A program made the position numbers and the translations under genes. Below the pieces are notes generated by a model that had not been told where the DNA came from, made no database searches, and saw only the letters and a list, made by a program, of their open reading frames with translations. From contig NZ_VSEY01000032.1 of assembly GCF_008086045.1 (NCBI RefSeq), forward strand, positions 1 to 64,000: a DNA stretch of 64,000 nucleotides, given 5' to 3'. Shown here one piece after another: positions 34,709 through 43,481 of the stretch. The stretch is from Nonomuraea sp. PA05 (GTDB lineage: Bacteria; Actinomycetota; Actinomycetes; Streptosporangiales; Streptosporangiaceae). Each line of letters starts with the position of its first letter. Position 1 is the first letter of the stretch.

Positions 34709-35602
34709 ATGAGATTGCCAAGGATCACCCGCGCGGCCACTGCGGCCCTGACCCTCACCACCGCCGTGGCCTGCGGTGGAACCGGCGGCGACCCGGCCGG
34801 AGCGGCCGGCGGAACAGCCCTGTCCGGCCGCCTACCCGAGGCCATCAAGGAGGCGGGCGTCATCCGATTCGCCGGGGATTCCCACCCGCCCTACCGGATC
34901 GTCGCCGACGACGGCAAGACCGTCACCGGCATCGACAAGGAGCTGCAGGACGCCCTCGGCAAGGTCCTGGGCGTCCGCACCGAGATCTCGATCGTCAACG
35001 GCCTGCCCGCCGCGCTGTCCGGCATGCTGGCCTCCCGCTACGACGCCTTCAACGGCCCCGTCAAGGACACCGCCGAGCGCGAGAAGCAGTTCGACGCCAT
35101 CGTCTGGATGGTCAGCCGCACCTCGTACCTCATCCCCAAGTCCGGCTCCGCCGCCGTCGCAAGCTCCGCAGACCTGTGCGGCAAGCGCGTCGCCGGGACG
35201 GCGGGCAGCGTCGTGGAGGACCAGGCCAAGCGCCTCAGCGAGTGGTGCGCCCAGCAGGGCAAGGCCGCGCTGACCTTCATCGGCCTGGCCGACACCAACG
35301 GCACCATCCTGGCCGCCAAGTCGGGCCGCGCGGACGCCGCCGGCATGACCGAGAGCGCCGCGATCGACGCGATGGCCAAGGAGAAGGACGCCTTCACGTA
35401 CGTGACGCAGACCGACGAGCAGGGGGCGGGCATCGACCAGCTCGCCCTGCTCGTGCCCAAGGCCGGCGGGCTGGGGCCGGTCATGCTGGAGGCGTTCAAG
35501 GAGATCTTCAAGAACGGCGAGTACCAGCGGATCGTGGACAAGTACGGCCTGAAGAACGTGGCCGTGGACGAGCCGAAGCTGAACACCGCGGCGGCCCAAT
35601 GA
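34709..35602 (+). CDS. ABC transporter substrate-binding lipoprotein (amino-acid type)
   Basis: A 297-aa SBP_bac_3-type binding protein. The signal ends in a degenerate lipobox (TTAVAC, Cys22). The mature part begins LPEAIKEAGVIRFAGDSHPP, YRIVADDGKTVTGIDKEL, the usual opening of polar-amino-acid binding proteins, with NGPVKDTAEREKQFDAIVWM in the hinge region. A GGGAGGA site lies 6 bases before the ATG. The 128 bases upstream hold a TTGACA at 34623 without a good partner. It is the first gene of the rightward operon; its stop overlaps the permease start (ATGA). Confidence 0.88.
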   Translation: MRLPRITRAATAALTLTTAVACGGTGGDPAGAAGGTALSGRLPEAIKEAGVIRFAGDSHPPYRIVADDGKTVTGIDKELQDALGKVLGVRTEISIVNGLPAALSGMLASRYDAFNGPVKDTAEREKQFDAIVWMVSRTSYLIPKSGSAAVASSADLCGKRVAGTAGSVVEDQAKRLSEWCAQQGKAALTFIGLADTNGTILAAKSGRADAAGMTESAAIDAMAKEKDAFTYVTQTDEQGAGIDQLALLVPKAGGLGPVMLEAFKEIFKNGEYQRIVDKYGLKNVAVDEPKLNTAAAQ

Positions 35603-36489
35603 GCAGGCCCGCCGACGTGAGCGGACTCGCCGATGTGCGCGGGCCTGCCGAGGTGGGCGGGCTCGCCGACGTGGCCGCCGCCCGCCCGCGGGTGCGCCCG
35701 CTGCGCTGGCTGGCCGGAGCCGTCCTGCTCGTGCTCGCCGCCCAGCTCGGCTGGTTCCTCCTCACCAACCCGCGCTTCGAGTGGCCGGTCGTCGCCGAGT
35801 ACCTGCTCGACCCGCACATCCTCGCGGGGCTCGGCATGTCGCTGCTGCTCACCGTCATCGCCATGACACTGGGCAGCGGACTGGGCGTGCTGCTCGCGGC
35901 CGGGCGGCTCGGCGGATTCAAGCCGGTCGCCTGGGCGTGCGGCGTCTACGTGGCGGTGTTCCGCGGCATCCCGCCGCTGGTCCAGCTCATCTTCTGGTTC
36001 AACCTCGGCTACCTGCTGCCGCGCGTCTCGCTCGGCGTCCCGTTCGGGCCGACCTTCGCCTCGTGGCCGACCAACGCCGTGATCAGCTCCCTGACCGCCG
36101 CCGTACTCGGGCTCACGCTGCACGAGGCGGCGTACATGGCCGAGATCGTCAGGGCCGGGATCCTCGCCGTGGACGGCGGCCAGCGCGACGCGGCCCGCGC
36201 CATGGGCTTCACCACGCGCCAGAGCTTCCTGAAGGTCGTGCTGCCGCAGGCCATGCGGGTGATCATCCCGCCGACCGGCAGCCAGTTCATCAGCCTGCTC
36301 AAGGGCACCTCGCTGGTCAGCGTGATCGCCATGGCCGACCTGCTCTACTCCGTGCAGGTGATCTACAACAGGACCTACCAGATCGTGCCGCTGCTCATCG
36401 TCGCCTGCGCCTGGTACCTGGCCGTGGTGACCGTCCTGTCGCTCGGGCAGCGGCGCCTGGAGCGGCACTACGGAAGGGGGCAGCGATGA
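35599..36489 (+). CDS. ABC transporter permease (amino-acid type) with repeat extension
   Basis: A 296-aa HisM/GlnP-type permease with about five to six helices and the EAA loop EIVRAGILAVDGGQRDAARA followed by MGFTTRQSF. The N-terminal 25 residues are an unusual extension made of six-residue repeats (ADVSGL, ADVRGP, AEVGGL, ADV), encoded by an 18-bp tandem repeat; the rest is normal. It overlaps both neighbours by 4 bases. With the upstream binding protein and downstream ATPase it forms a complete importer for a small polar molecule. Confidence 0.88.
   Translation: MSRPADVSGLADVRGPAEVGGLADVAAARPRVRPLRWLAGAVLLVLAAQLGWFLLTNPRFEWPVVAEYLLDPHILAGLGMSLLLTVIAMTLGSGLGVLLAAGRLGGFKPVAWACGVYVAVFRGIPPLVQLIFWFNLGYLLPRVSLGVPFGPTFASWPTNAVISSLTAAVLGLTLHEAAYMAEIVRAGILAVDGGQRDAARAMGFTTRQSFLKVVLPQAMRVIIPPTGSQFISLLKGTSLVSVIAMADLLYSVQVIYNRTYQIVPLLIVACAWYLAVVTVLSLGQRRLERHYGRGQR
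35611..35679 (+). repeat. 18-bp in-frame tandem repeat in the permease N-terminus
   Basis: Three full units plus a partial fourth, starting at 35611, 35629, 35647 and 35665, each beginning GCCGA-GTG. It encodes ADVSGL/ADVRGP/AEVGGL/ADV and adds a flexible cytosolic tail. Confidence 0.7.
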
Positions 36490-37280
36490 GCCCGGTGCTG
36501 CGCGTCCACGACGTGCGCAAGCGCTTCGGCGACCAGGCGGCGCTCGACGGGGTCACCCTGGACGTGCACGAGGGCGAGGTCGTCACGGTGATCGGCCCGT
36601 CGGGGTCGGGCAAGTCCACCCTGGTCCGCTGCGTCCACCAGCTCGAAGGCATCGACGGCGGCGCCCTGTACCTGGACGGCGAGCTGCTCGGCTACGAGCA
36701 CCATCGCGGCCACCTGCGCCCCCTGCCGGACCGGCGGGTCGCGGCCCAGCGCGGCCGCATGGGCATGGTCTTCCAGCAGTTCAACCTGTTCGCGCACTGG
36801 AGCGTGCTGCGCAACCTCACCGAGGCGCAGGTCGCCGTGCACGGCCGCGCGCCCGAGCAGGCGCGCGAGGAGGCGCTGCGGCTGCTGGAGCGGGTGGGGC
36901 TGGCGGGCAAGGCGGAGGCCTACCCCCGGCAGTTGTCCGGCGGGCAGCAGCAGCGGGTCGCGATCGCCCGCGCCCTGGCCACCGAGCCGCAGATCATGCT
37001 GTTCGACGAGCCGACCAGCGCGCTGGACCCCGAGCTGGTGGACGAGGTGCTGAGCGTCGTCCGCGACCTGGCCGCAGGAGGCATGACCATGATCATTGTG
37101 ACGCACGAGATGGCGTTCGCCCGAGAGGTGGCCGACCGCTGCGTCTTCATGGAGCACGGGCGCGTCGCCGAGACCGGCACGCCCGAGGAGATCTTCGACC
37201 GGCCCGGGTCACCGCGCCTGCGCGCGTTCCTGTCGCGGTTCTCGCAGGAGCGGCTGCTTGAGGAGGAGAACGCCCGATGA
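36486..37280 (+). CDS. ABC transporter ATP-binding protein (amino-acid type)
   Basis: A 264-aa GlnQ/HisP-type ATPase. Walker A GPSGSGKS, Q-loop MVFQQFNLFAHWSVL, signature LSGGQQQR, Walker B IMLFDEPTSALDP and H-loop VTHEM are all intact. It completes the first importer of the island. ATG overlaps the permease stop, and its own stop overlaps the CapA-like gene start, so uptake and downstream enzymes are translated together. Confidence 0.92.
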   Translation: MSPVLRVHDVRKRFGDQAALDGVTLDVHEGEVVTVIGPSGSGKSTLVRCVHQLEGIDGGALYLDGELLGYEHHRGHLRPLPDRRVAAQRGRMGMVFQQFNLFAHWSVLRNLTEAQVAVHGRAPEQAREEALRLLERVGLAGKAEAYPRQLSGGQQQRVAIARALATEPQIMLFDEPTSALDPELVDEVLSVVRDLAAGGMTMIIVTHEMAFAREVADRCVFMEHGRVAETGTPEEIFDRPGSPRLRAFLSRFSQERLLEEENAR

Positions 37281-38395
37281 TCACTGTGATGTCCGTCGGC
37301 GACCTGGTCGTGGACGAGCCGGACCCCGCCTCGTTCTTCGCCCCCGCCGCGCAGACCCTGCGGCGCGGCGACGTCGTGATCGGCCACGTGGAAGTGCCGC
37401 ACAGCACCTCCACAGCCCAGGTCAGTACCGACGTCCCCGCGCCGCCCGCCGACCCGGCCGCGCTCACCGCCATCGCCGGGGCGGGCTTCCACGTCGTGAC
37501 CCTCGCGGGCAACCACGTCTACGACGCCGGCGACCAGGGCGTGGCCGACACGATCAAGTACGCGGCCGAGGCTGGGCTGGTCACCACGGGCGCGGGCCTG
37601 ACCCTGGACGAGGCCCGCAGGCCCGCCCTGGTCGAGCGCGGCGGGCTGCGCGTCGGCGTGCTCAGCTACAACTGCGTCGGCCCGCGCGAGTCGTGGGCCA
37701 CCTCCCGCAAGCCCGGCTGCGCCTACCTCAAGGTCCTCACCCACTACGAGCTCGACCACGCCAGCCCCGGCGGCCCGCCCGCCGTCTACACCTTCGCCGA
37801 CCCCGCCCACCTGGAGCGCATGGCCGCCGACGTCGAAGCGCTGGCGGTCGAGGCGGACGTCGTGCTGGTCTCGCTGCACAAGGGCGTCGGCCACACCCCT
37901 GCCGCGCTGGCCATGTACGAAAGGCCCGTCGCCCGCGCCGCGATCGACGCCGGCGCGCACGCCGTGTTCGCCCACCACGCGCACATCATGCGCGGCATCG
38001 AGCTGTACCGGGGCCGCCCGATCTACCACGGTCTGGGAAACTTCGTCACCGTCACCCACGCCCTGACGCCGGCGCTCGGCGACGCGGGGGAGCGGGCCGA
38101 CTGGGCGCGCCGCCGCAAGGAGCTGTACGGTTTCGCCCCCGATCCCGGCATGCCGTTCTACCCTTTCCATCCCGAGAGCAGGAACACCGCCGTCGCCGTC
38201 TGCCGCTTCGACCGCGACGGGCTCGTCTCGGCCGGGTTCGTGCCGTGCTGGATCGACGACGCCGGCCGTCCCACACCGCTCGGCGACTGCGGGGAAGGGC
38301 GGCGGGTGGCCGCGTACATCGAGGACATCACCCGCCGGGCGGGCCTGGCGGCGGAGTTCGGCTGGGAGGGCGGCGAGGTGGTGCTGCGTGGCTGA
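37277..38395 (+). CDS. CapA-like metallophosphatase, cytosolic
   Basis: A 372-aa PGA_cap/CapA-family protein. Metal-binding motifs of the calcineurin-like fold: VGDLVVDEP at the start, GHVEVP replacing the usual NLE, AGNHVYDAGDQG, VSLHKGVGHT, and FAHHAHIMRGIELYRGRPI plus YHGLGNF. Unlike capsule CapA it has no signal or membrane anchor, so it acts inside the cell. Its position between an ATPase and a CoA-transferase points to a catabolic role, perhaps hydrolysing a phosphoester or amide bond; this is inference. A paralogue lies at 46186-47313 in the convergent operon. The 3' end overlaps the next gene by 8 bases. Confidence 0.85.
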   Translation: MITVMSVGDLVVDEPDPASFFAPAAQTLRRGDVVIGHVEVPHSTSTAQVSTDVPAPPADPAALTAIAGAGFHVVTLAGNHVYDAGDQGVADTIKYAAEAGLVTTGAGLTLDEARRPALVERGGLRVGVLSYNCVGPRESWATSRKPGCAYLKVLTHYELDHASPGGPPAVYTFADPAHLERMAADVEALAVEADVVLVSLHKGVGHTPAALAMYERPVARAAIDAGAHAVFAHHAHIMRGIELYRGRPIYHGLGNFVTVTHALTPALGDAGERADWARRRKELYGFAPDPGMPFYPFHPESRNTAVAVCRFDRDGLVSAGFVPCWIDDAGRPTPLGDCGEGRRVAAYIEDITRRAGLAAEFGWEGGEVVLRG

Positions 38396-39626
38396 GGGAC
38401 CGCTGACCGGGCGCACGGTGATCGACCTGACGACCGCGCTGGCCGGGCCGTACGCCACGCTGCTGCTGGCGGGGCTCGGCGCCCGCGTCATCAAGGTGGA
38501 GAACCCGCTGACCGGCGGCGACAGCTCGCGCGGCAACTCGCCGTACGTCGGCGCGGACGGCCTCACCACGCTCCGCCGCGAGCCGGACGACATGTCGGTG
38601 TCGATGCTGCTGCGCGGACGCGGCAAGCACGGCGTCACCCTCAACCTCAAGCATCCGAAGGCCCGCGACCTGCTGGCGGGGCTGGTGCGCAACGCCGACG
38701 TCCTGGTCGACAACTACAGCGCGGGCGTCACGGAACGGCTCGGTATCGGCCACGACTGGGCGTCCGCGATCAACCCCCGCATCGTGTGCACCTCCATCAG
38801 CGGCTTCGGCGCGCAGGGCGGGCCCGGCTCGGGCAAGGCGATGGACACCATCGTTCAGGCGCTCAGCGGCGTGATGATGACCGCTGGCGCGCCCGGCGAG
38901 CCGCCCGTCCGGTTCGGACTGCCCGTCGGCGACCTGGTCGCGCCGCTCTACGCGGTGATCGGCACGCTGGCCGCCGTCCTCCAGGCCGACGCCACCGGAC
39001 GCGGGCAGCACGTGGACGTCTCCATGCTGGGCGCGCTCACCTCGCTGGTCGCCTGCGAGCCGTTCGACGCCTACGAACGGCTCGGCCTGCCCGCCCGCAC
39101 CGGCACCACCGTGCCCAGGCTGGCGCCGTTCGGCACGTTCCCGGCGGCGGACGGCTGGTTCGCGCTGTGCGGGCCGACCGACGCCTTCGCCCACGGCCTG
39201 TTCGCCGCCATGGACCGGCCGGGACTCGCCGGCGATCCGCGCTTCGCCACCCGCGACGCCCGCGTGGCGGGCGCCGACCGGCTGCACGCGATGGTCGCGG
39301 ACTGGGCCGCCGACCGGCCGCTCGCCGAGGTCCTCGGCCTCCTCGCCCGGCACGGGGTGCCCGCGGCGGAGGTCCGCGACCCCGTCGCGGCCGTACGCGA
39401 CCCGCTCGTGCTCGAACGGGCTGAGGTGGTGCCGCTGGAGCATCCGCGTCACGGGGACGTGGCGGGGCTGGTGGGGACCGGCGTGCCGATCCGCTTCTCG
39501 GCCGCCGAGGCCGCGCTCGACGGGCCCGCGCCTGGGCTGGGGGAGCACAATGCCGAGATCTACGGCGGGTTGCTCGGTTACACCGACGAGGAGCTGAAGG
39601 GGCTGGTCGAGGACGGGGTGATCTGA
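38388..39626 (+). CDS. Class III (CaiB/BaiF) CoA-transferase
   Basis: A 412-aa formyl-CoA-transferase-family protein from the GTG at 38388. Typical signatures: VIDLTTALAGPYATLLLAGL, ARVIKVENPLTGGDSSR, GVTLNLKHPKARDLLAGLVR, and the catalytic aspartate in GKAMDTIVQALSG (Asp153), which forms the aspartyl-CoA anhydride intermediate. The family moves CoA between carboxylates without cofactors. It stands directly before two dehydratase-like subunits, exactly as in 2-hydroxyacid pathways where a 2-hydroxyacid is first made a CoA ester. The donor and acceptor acids are unknown. Confidence 0.92.
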   Translation: MAEGPLTGRTVIDLTTALAGPYATLLLAGLGARVIKVENPLTGGDSSRGNSPYVGADGLTTLRREPDDMSVSMLLRGRGKHGVTLNLKHPKARDLLAGLVRNADVLVDNYSAGVTERLGIGHDWASAINPRIVCTSISGFGAQGGPGSGKAMDTIVQALSGVMMTAGAPGEPPVRFGLPVGDLVAPLYAVIGTLAAVLQADATGRGQHVDVSMLGALTSLVACEPFDAYERLGLPARTGTTVPRLAPFGTFPAADGWFALCGPTDAFAHGLFAAMDRPGLAGDPRFATRDARVAGADRLHAMVADWAADRPLAEVLGLLARHGVPAAEVRDPVAAVRDPLVLERAEVVPLEHPRHGDVAGLVGTGVPIRFSAAEAALDGPAPGLGEHNAEIYGGLLGYTDEELKGLVEDGVI

Positions 39627-39627
39627 C

Positions 39628-40779
39628 GTGGTCGCGGCCTTGGCGGCCCTTGAGGACGCCTTCGCCCGGTCCTCACGTGGGCAGGGCCCCATCGACGGCC
39701 CCGCCAGCGGCCCCGTGATCGGATACGTCGGCGCGGACGTGCCTGTCGAGCTGCTGACCGCCGCGGGGTTCCACGCCGTGCGCCTCACCGGCGACCCCGG
39801 CGCGGACTCCGTCCTGGGCGATCGTTACCTGGGCCGTGGCGTGGACCCCATGGCGCGCTCGATCCTCACCCGGCTCCTGAACGGCGCGTACGGCGAGCTC
39901 GACCGGGTCGTCGTCGGCCACGACTGCGAGGCGTCCCTGCGGCTGTTCTACGCGCTGCGCGAGCTGCGCCGCGTCGAGCCGGGCGCGGGCGTGCCCGAGC
40001 CGTACCTGGTGGACATCCTGCACCTGCCGCACCGCACCACCGCCCGCTACAACCACCGCCGGATCGGCGAGTTCGCCGCCCGGCTGGCCGCCTGGACCGG
40101 CCGCCCCCCAGCGCTCGCAGCCCCGGATCTCGCCGAACCGGACCTCGCTGCCTCGCGCCTCGCCGTCGCGATCGCGGCGCACGACGAGCGCCGCCGGCTG
40201 CTGGCGGCGGTGGCCGGGTTGCGCCGCAGCTCGCCCGCCCGGCTGACCGGCGCCCAGTTCCTGGCCGCGGCCAACGCCCCGCTTCCGCCGGCCGAGCACG
40301 TCAGGCTGCTGCGCGAGCTGCTCGCCCAGGCCGACGGGCTGCCGGAACGGCACGGGCGGCGGGTGTTCCTGAGCGGCTCCGACCACGACACGGCACACGT
40401 CTACCGGGCGATCGAGGCCGACGGCCACGTCATCGTCGGCGAGGACCACTCCTTCGGCGACCCCCAGGCCGAGCGGCTCGTCGGGGGCGGCGGCCTGGAC
40501 GCGCTCGCCGAGCACTACCACGAGTACGGCCCCACCGCCCACCGCGCCACCACCGCCGAGCGCGCCGCCCACGCGGCCGTGGCGGCGCGCCGCTGCGGGG
40601 CCGAGCTGTTCGTCGCCTACGCCAGGACCGGTGACGACGCGCCCGCCTGGGACTTCCCGGCACAGCGGGCTGCGCTCGACATCCCCGCCGTGCTGCTCGA
40701 CCGGCAGGACTACGGGCACGCCGACCTCGCCGCCCTGCACAAGGCCGATCTGGCCGCCCCGCGCGAGGAGGACGCATGA
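39628..40779 (+). CDS. 2-hydroxyacyl-CoA dehydratase-like subunit (HgdB/BcrB-like), cysteines mostly missing
   Basis: A 383-aa protein from the GTG at 39628, one base after the CoA-transferase stop. It follows the family plan: GYVGADVPVELLTAAGFHAV, then DRYLGRGVDPMARSILTRLL, VVVGHDCEASLRLFYALREL, YLVDILHLPHRTT and APAWDFPAQRAALDIPAVLL. In redox-active members the positions in CPFARSC and in the late KFCDPHAWDYP-like segment are cysteines that hold a [4Fe-4S] cluster; here they are Asp/Ile and Asp. Only the Cys in HDCEAS and one other remain. The fold seems intact, but the canonical radical dehydratase chemistry looks unlikely. It ends in EEDA*, at the edge of the 44-bp repeat. Confidence 0.8.
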   Translation: MVAALAALEDAFARSSRGQGPIDGPASGPVIGYVGADVPVELLTAAGFHAVRLTGDPGADSVLGDRYLGRGVDPMARSILTRLLNGAYGELDRVVVGHDCEASLRLFYALRELRRVEPGAGVPEPYLVDILHLPHRTTARYNHRRIGEFAARLAAWTGRPPALAAPDLAEPDLAASRLAVAIAAHDERRRLLAAVAGLRRSSPARLTGAQFLAAANAPLPPAEHVRLLRELLAQADGLPERHGRRVFLSGSDHDTAHVYRAIEADGHVIVGEDHSFGDPQAERLVGGGGLDALAEHYHEYGPTAHRATTAERAAHAAVAARRCGAELFVAYARTGDDAPAWDFPAQRAALDIPAVLLDRQDYGHADLAALHKADLAAPREEDA

Positions 40780-40910
40780 GCGGATGTCCCGGTCCGGCCA
40801 GGTCCCACGAGGAGGACGCATGAGCGGATGCCCCGGTCCGGCCAGGTCGCACGAGGAGGACGCATGAGCGGATGTCCCGGTCCGGCCAGGTCGCACGAGG
40901 AGGACGCATG
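40776..40910 (+). repeat. Three 44-bp tandem units, each a complete 15-codon mini-cistron
   Basis: ATGs occur at 40776, 40820, 40864 and 40908, exactly 44 bases apart, each preceded by GAGGAGGACGC. The first three open identical 15-codon ORFs encoding MSGCPGPARSHEEDA, and each TGA overlaps the next ATG by 4 bases (ATGA). The first ATG overlaps the stop of the upstream subunit gene and the fourth is the start of the downstream subunit. The chain could carry terminating ribosomes step by step from one subunit gene to the next. Units differ by one or two silent bases, so the peptide is conserved or the duplication is recent. Confidence 0.85.
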
Positions 40911-42167
40911 AGCAGGCTGGCGAGCGCCGCCGAGGCGAGCAGGCACCAGCGCGAGTGGTTCGCCGGCCTGCGGGCGCGGGTGGCCGCGGGCGAGCCGCTG
41001 GCCGTGGTCAACGCCGATGTGCCGCACGAGATCTTCCGCGCCATGGACATCCCGTACGTGGTCAGCCAGTGGTGGGCGTCCATCGTGGCCGCCAAGCAGC
41101 AGTCGGGCCACTACCTGGACCTGCTGCGGCAGCGCGGCCTGCCCGACCACTCCGAGCAGTACAACGCGGTCACGCTCGCCTCCGCCTTCGACGACTCGGG
41201 GCAGGGCCCGTGGGGCGGCCTGCCGAAGCCGGACCTCGTGGTGGGCGACGCCTCAGGGGACGTCACCCGCAAGATCTTCGACCTCTGGGGCCGCGAGCCC
41301 GGCGTCACCTTCTACCCTCTCGAGAGCGCCGCCGAGAACGAGGTGCCGGCCAACTGGTGGGAGCTGATGCCGCACCGCTGGGAGGAGGCCATCGGCCCGG
41401 CCCGCCTCGACCTGCTCACCGCCGAGCTGGAAGGTCTAGTCAGGTTCCTGGAGACCACCACCGGCAGGCGGTTGCGCGAGTCGCGCTTCCGTGAGGTGAT
41501 GGCGCTGGTCAACGAGCAGGAGGAGTGGAACAGGCGGACGCGCGACCTCATCGCCCGCACCCGGCCCGCCCCGATCTCCGTCGCCGACGGCATCCCCGCC
41601 GTCATGCTGCCGCAGTGGCACCGCGGCACGGAGTGGGCCCGTGACGCCGCCCGCCGCCTGCACGAGGAGGTACGCGAGCGGGTGGACGCGGGTCAGGCGG
41701 CCTGCCCGGGCGAGCGGGCCCGGCTGATGTGGATCGGCCGGGGCCTCTGGTACGACATGGGCTTCTACCAGCGCTTCCAGGACGAGTACGGCGCCGTCTT
41801 CGTCTGGTCGATGTACCTGGCCATCGCCGCGGACGGCTACATCCGCCACGGCGACGACCCGATGCGCGCGCTGGCCGCCCGCTTCGCCGCCTTCACCGAC
41901 CAGCTCTACACGCCGCCCTGGTCCAGCGAGTGGTACGTGAAGGAGGCCAGGCTGCACGGCATCGACGGCGTGGTGCACCTCGTCTCCGACGATCCGCGCG
42001 GCAGCTACTTCACCGCGCGGGCGCTGGAGTCGGCGGGGTTCCCCGTCATCGAGATCGAGGCCGACAACGTCGACACCCGCACCTACAACGGCGGCGAGGT
42101 GGCGGAGCGCGTCGGCCGCTGGCTGGAGGACAGCGTCCTCAGGCGGGCGGGGTCGGCAGCCGGCTGA
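40908..42167 (+). CDS. 2-hydroxyacyl-CoA dehydratase-like subunit (HgdA/BcrC-like), no cluster cysteines
   Basis: A 419-aa protein, start at the ATG at 40908 because GAGGAGGA lies 4 bases upstream; an in-frame ATG at 40872 inside the repeat is possible. Family-like segments: PHEIFRAMDIPYVVSQWWAS, PDLVVGDASGDVTRKIFDLW, MLPQWHRGTEW and RLHGIDGVVHLVSDDPRGSY. In cluster-binding members the GDASGD and SDDPRG positions carry cysteines; here the only cysteine in the chain (QAACPGE) is elsewhere. No ASKHA-type activator gene is present in the window. The last ten residues (VLRRAGSAAG) are the first copy of the 40-bp repeat behind it. Confidence 0.8.
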   Translation: MSRLASAAEASRHQREWFAGLRARVAAGEPLAVVNADVPHEIFRAMDIPYVVSQWWASIVAAKQQSGHYLDLLRQRGLPDHSEQYNAVTLASAFDDSGQGPWGGLPKPDLVVGDASGDVTRKIFDLWGREPGVTFYPLESAAENEVPANWWELMPHRWEEAIGPARLDLLTAELEGLVRFLETTTGRRLRESRFREVMALVNEQEEWNRRTRDLIARTRPAPISVADGIPAVMLPQWHRGTEWARDAARRLHEEVRERVDAGQAACPGERARLMWIGRGLWYDMGFYQRFQDEYGAVFVWSMYLAIAADGYIRHGDDPMRALAARFAAFTDQLYTPPWSSEWYVKEARLHGIDGVVHLVSDDPRGSYFTARALESAGFPVIEIEADNVDTRTYNGGEVAERVGRWLEDSVLRRAGSAAG

Positions 42168-42258
42168 GGACGGTGTCTTCGGGCGGGCGGGGTCGGCAGC
42201 CGGCTGAGGACGGTGTCTTCGGGCGGGCGGGGTCGGCAGCCGGCTGAGGACGGTGTCG

Positions 42259-42285
<27 letters not shown>
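42139..42285. repeat. 40-bp tandem repeat between the convergent operons
   Basis: The core TCGGCAGCCGGCTGAGGACG occurs at 42151, 42191 and 42231, period 40, with a diverged fourth copy running into the 3' end of the leftward ATPase gene (42259). Each unit holds the palindrome CAGCCGGCTG and a small hairpin GAGGAC-GGT-GTCTTC. The position between two converging stops suggests a bidirectional terminator that grew by slippage. Confidence 0.65.
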
Positions 42286-43473
<1,188 letters not shown>

Positions 43474-43481
43474 CGAAGTCC

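Noticed and set aside
40872..42167. Longer version of the second dehydratase-like subunit starting inside the 44-bp repeat
   Set aside because: The ATG at 40872 has no ribosome site, whereas the ATG at 40908 has GAGGAGGA at ideal distance and overlaps the stop of the third mini-cistron.
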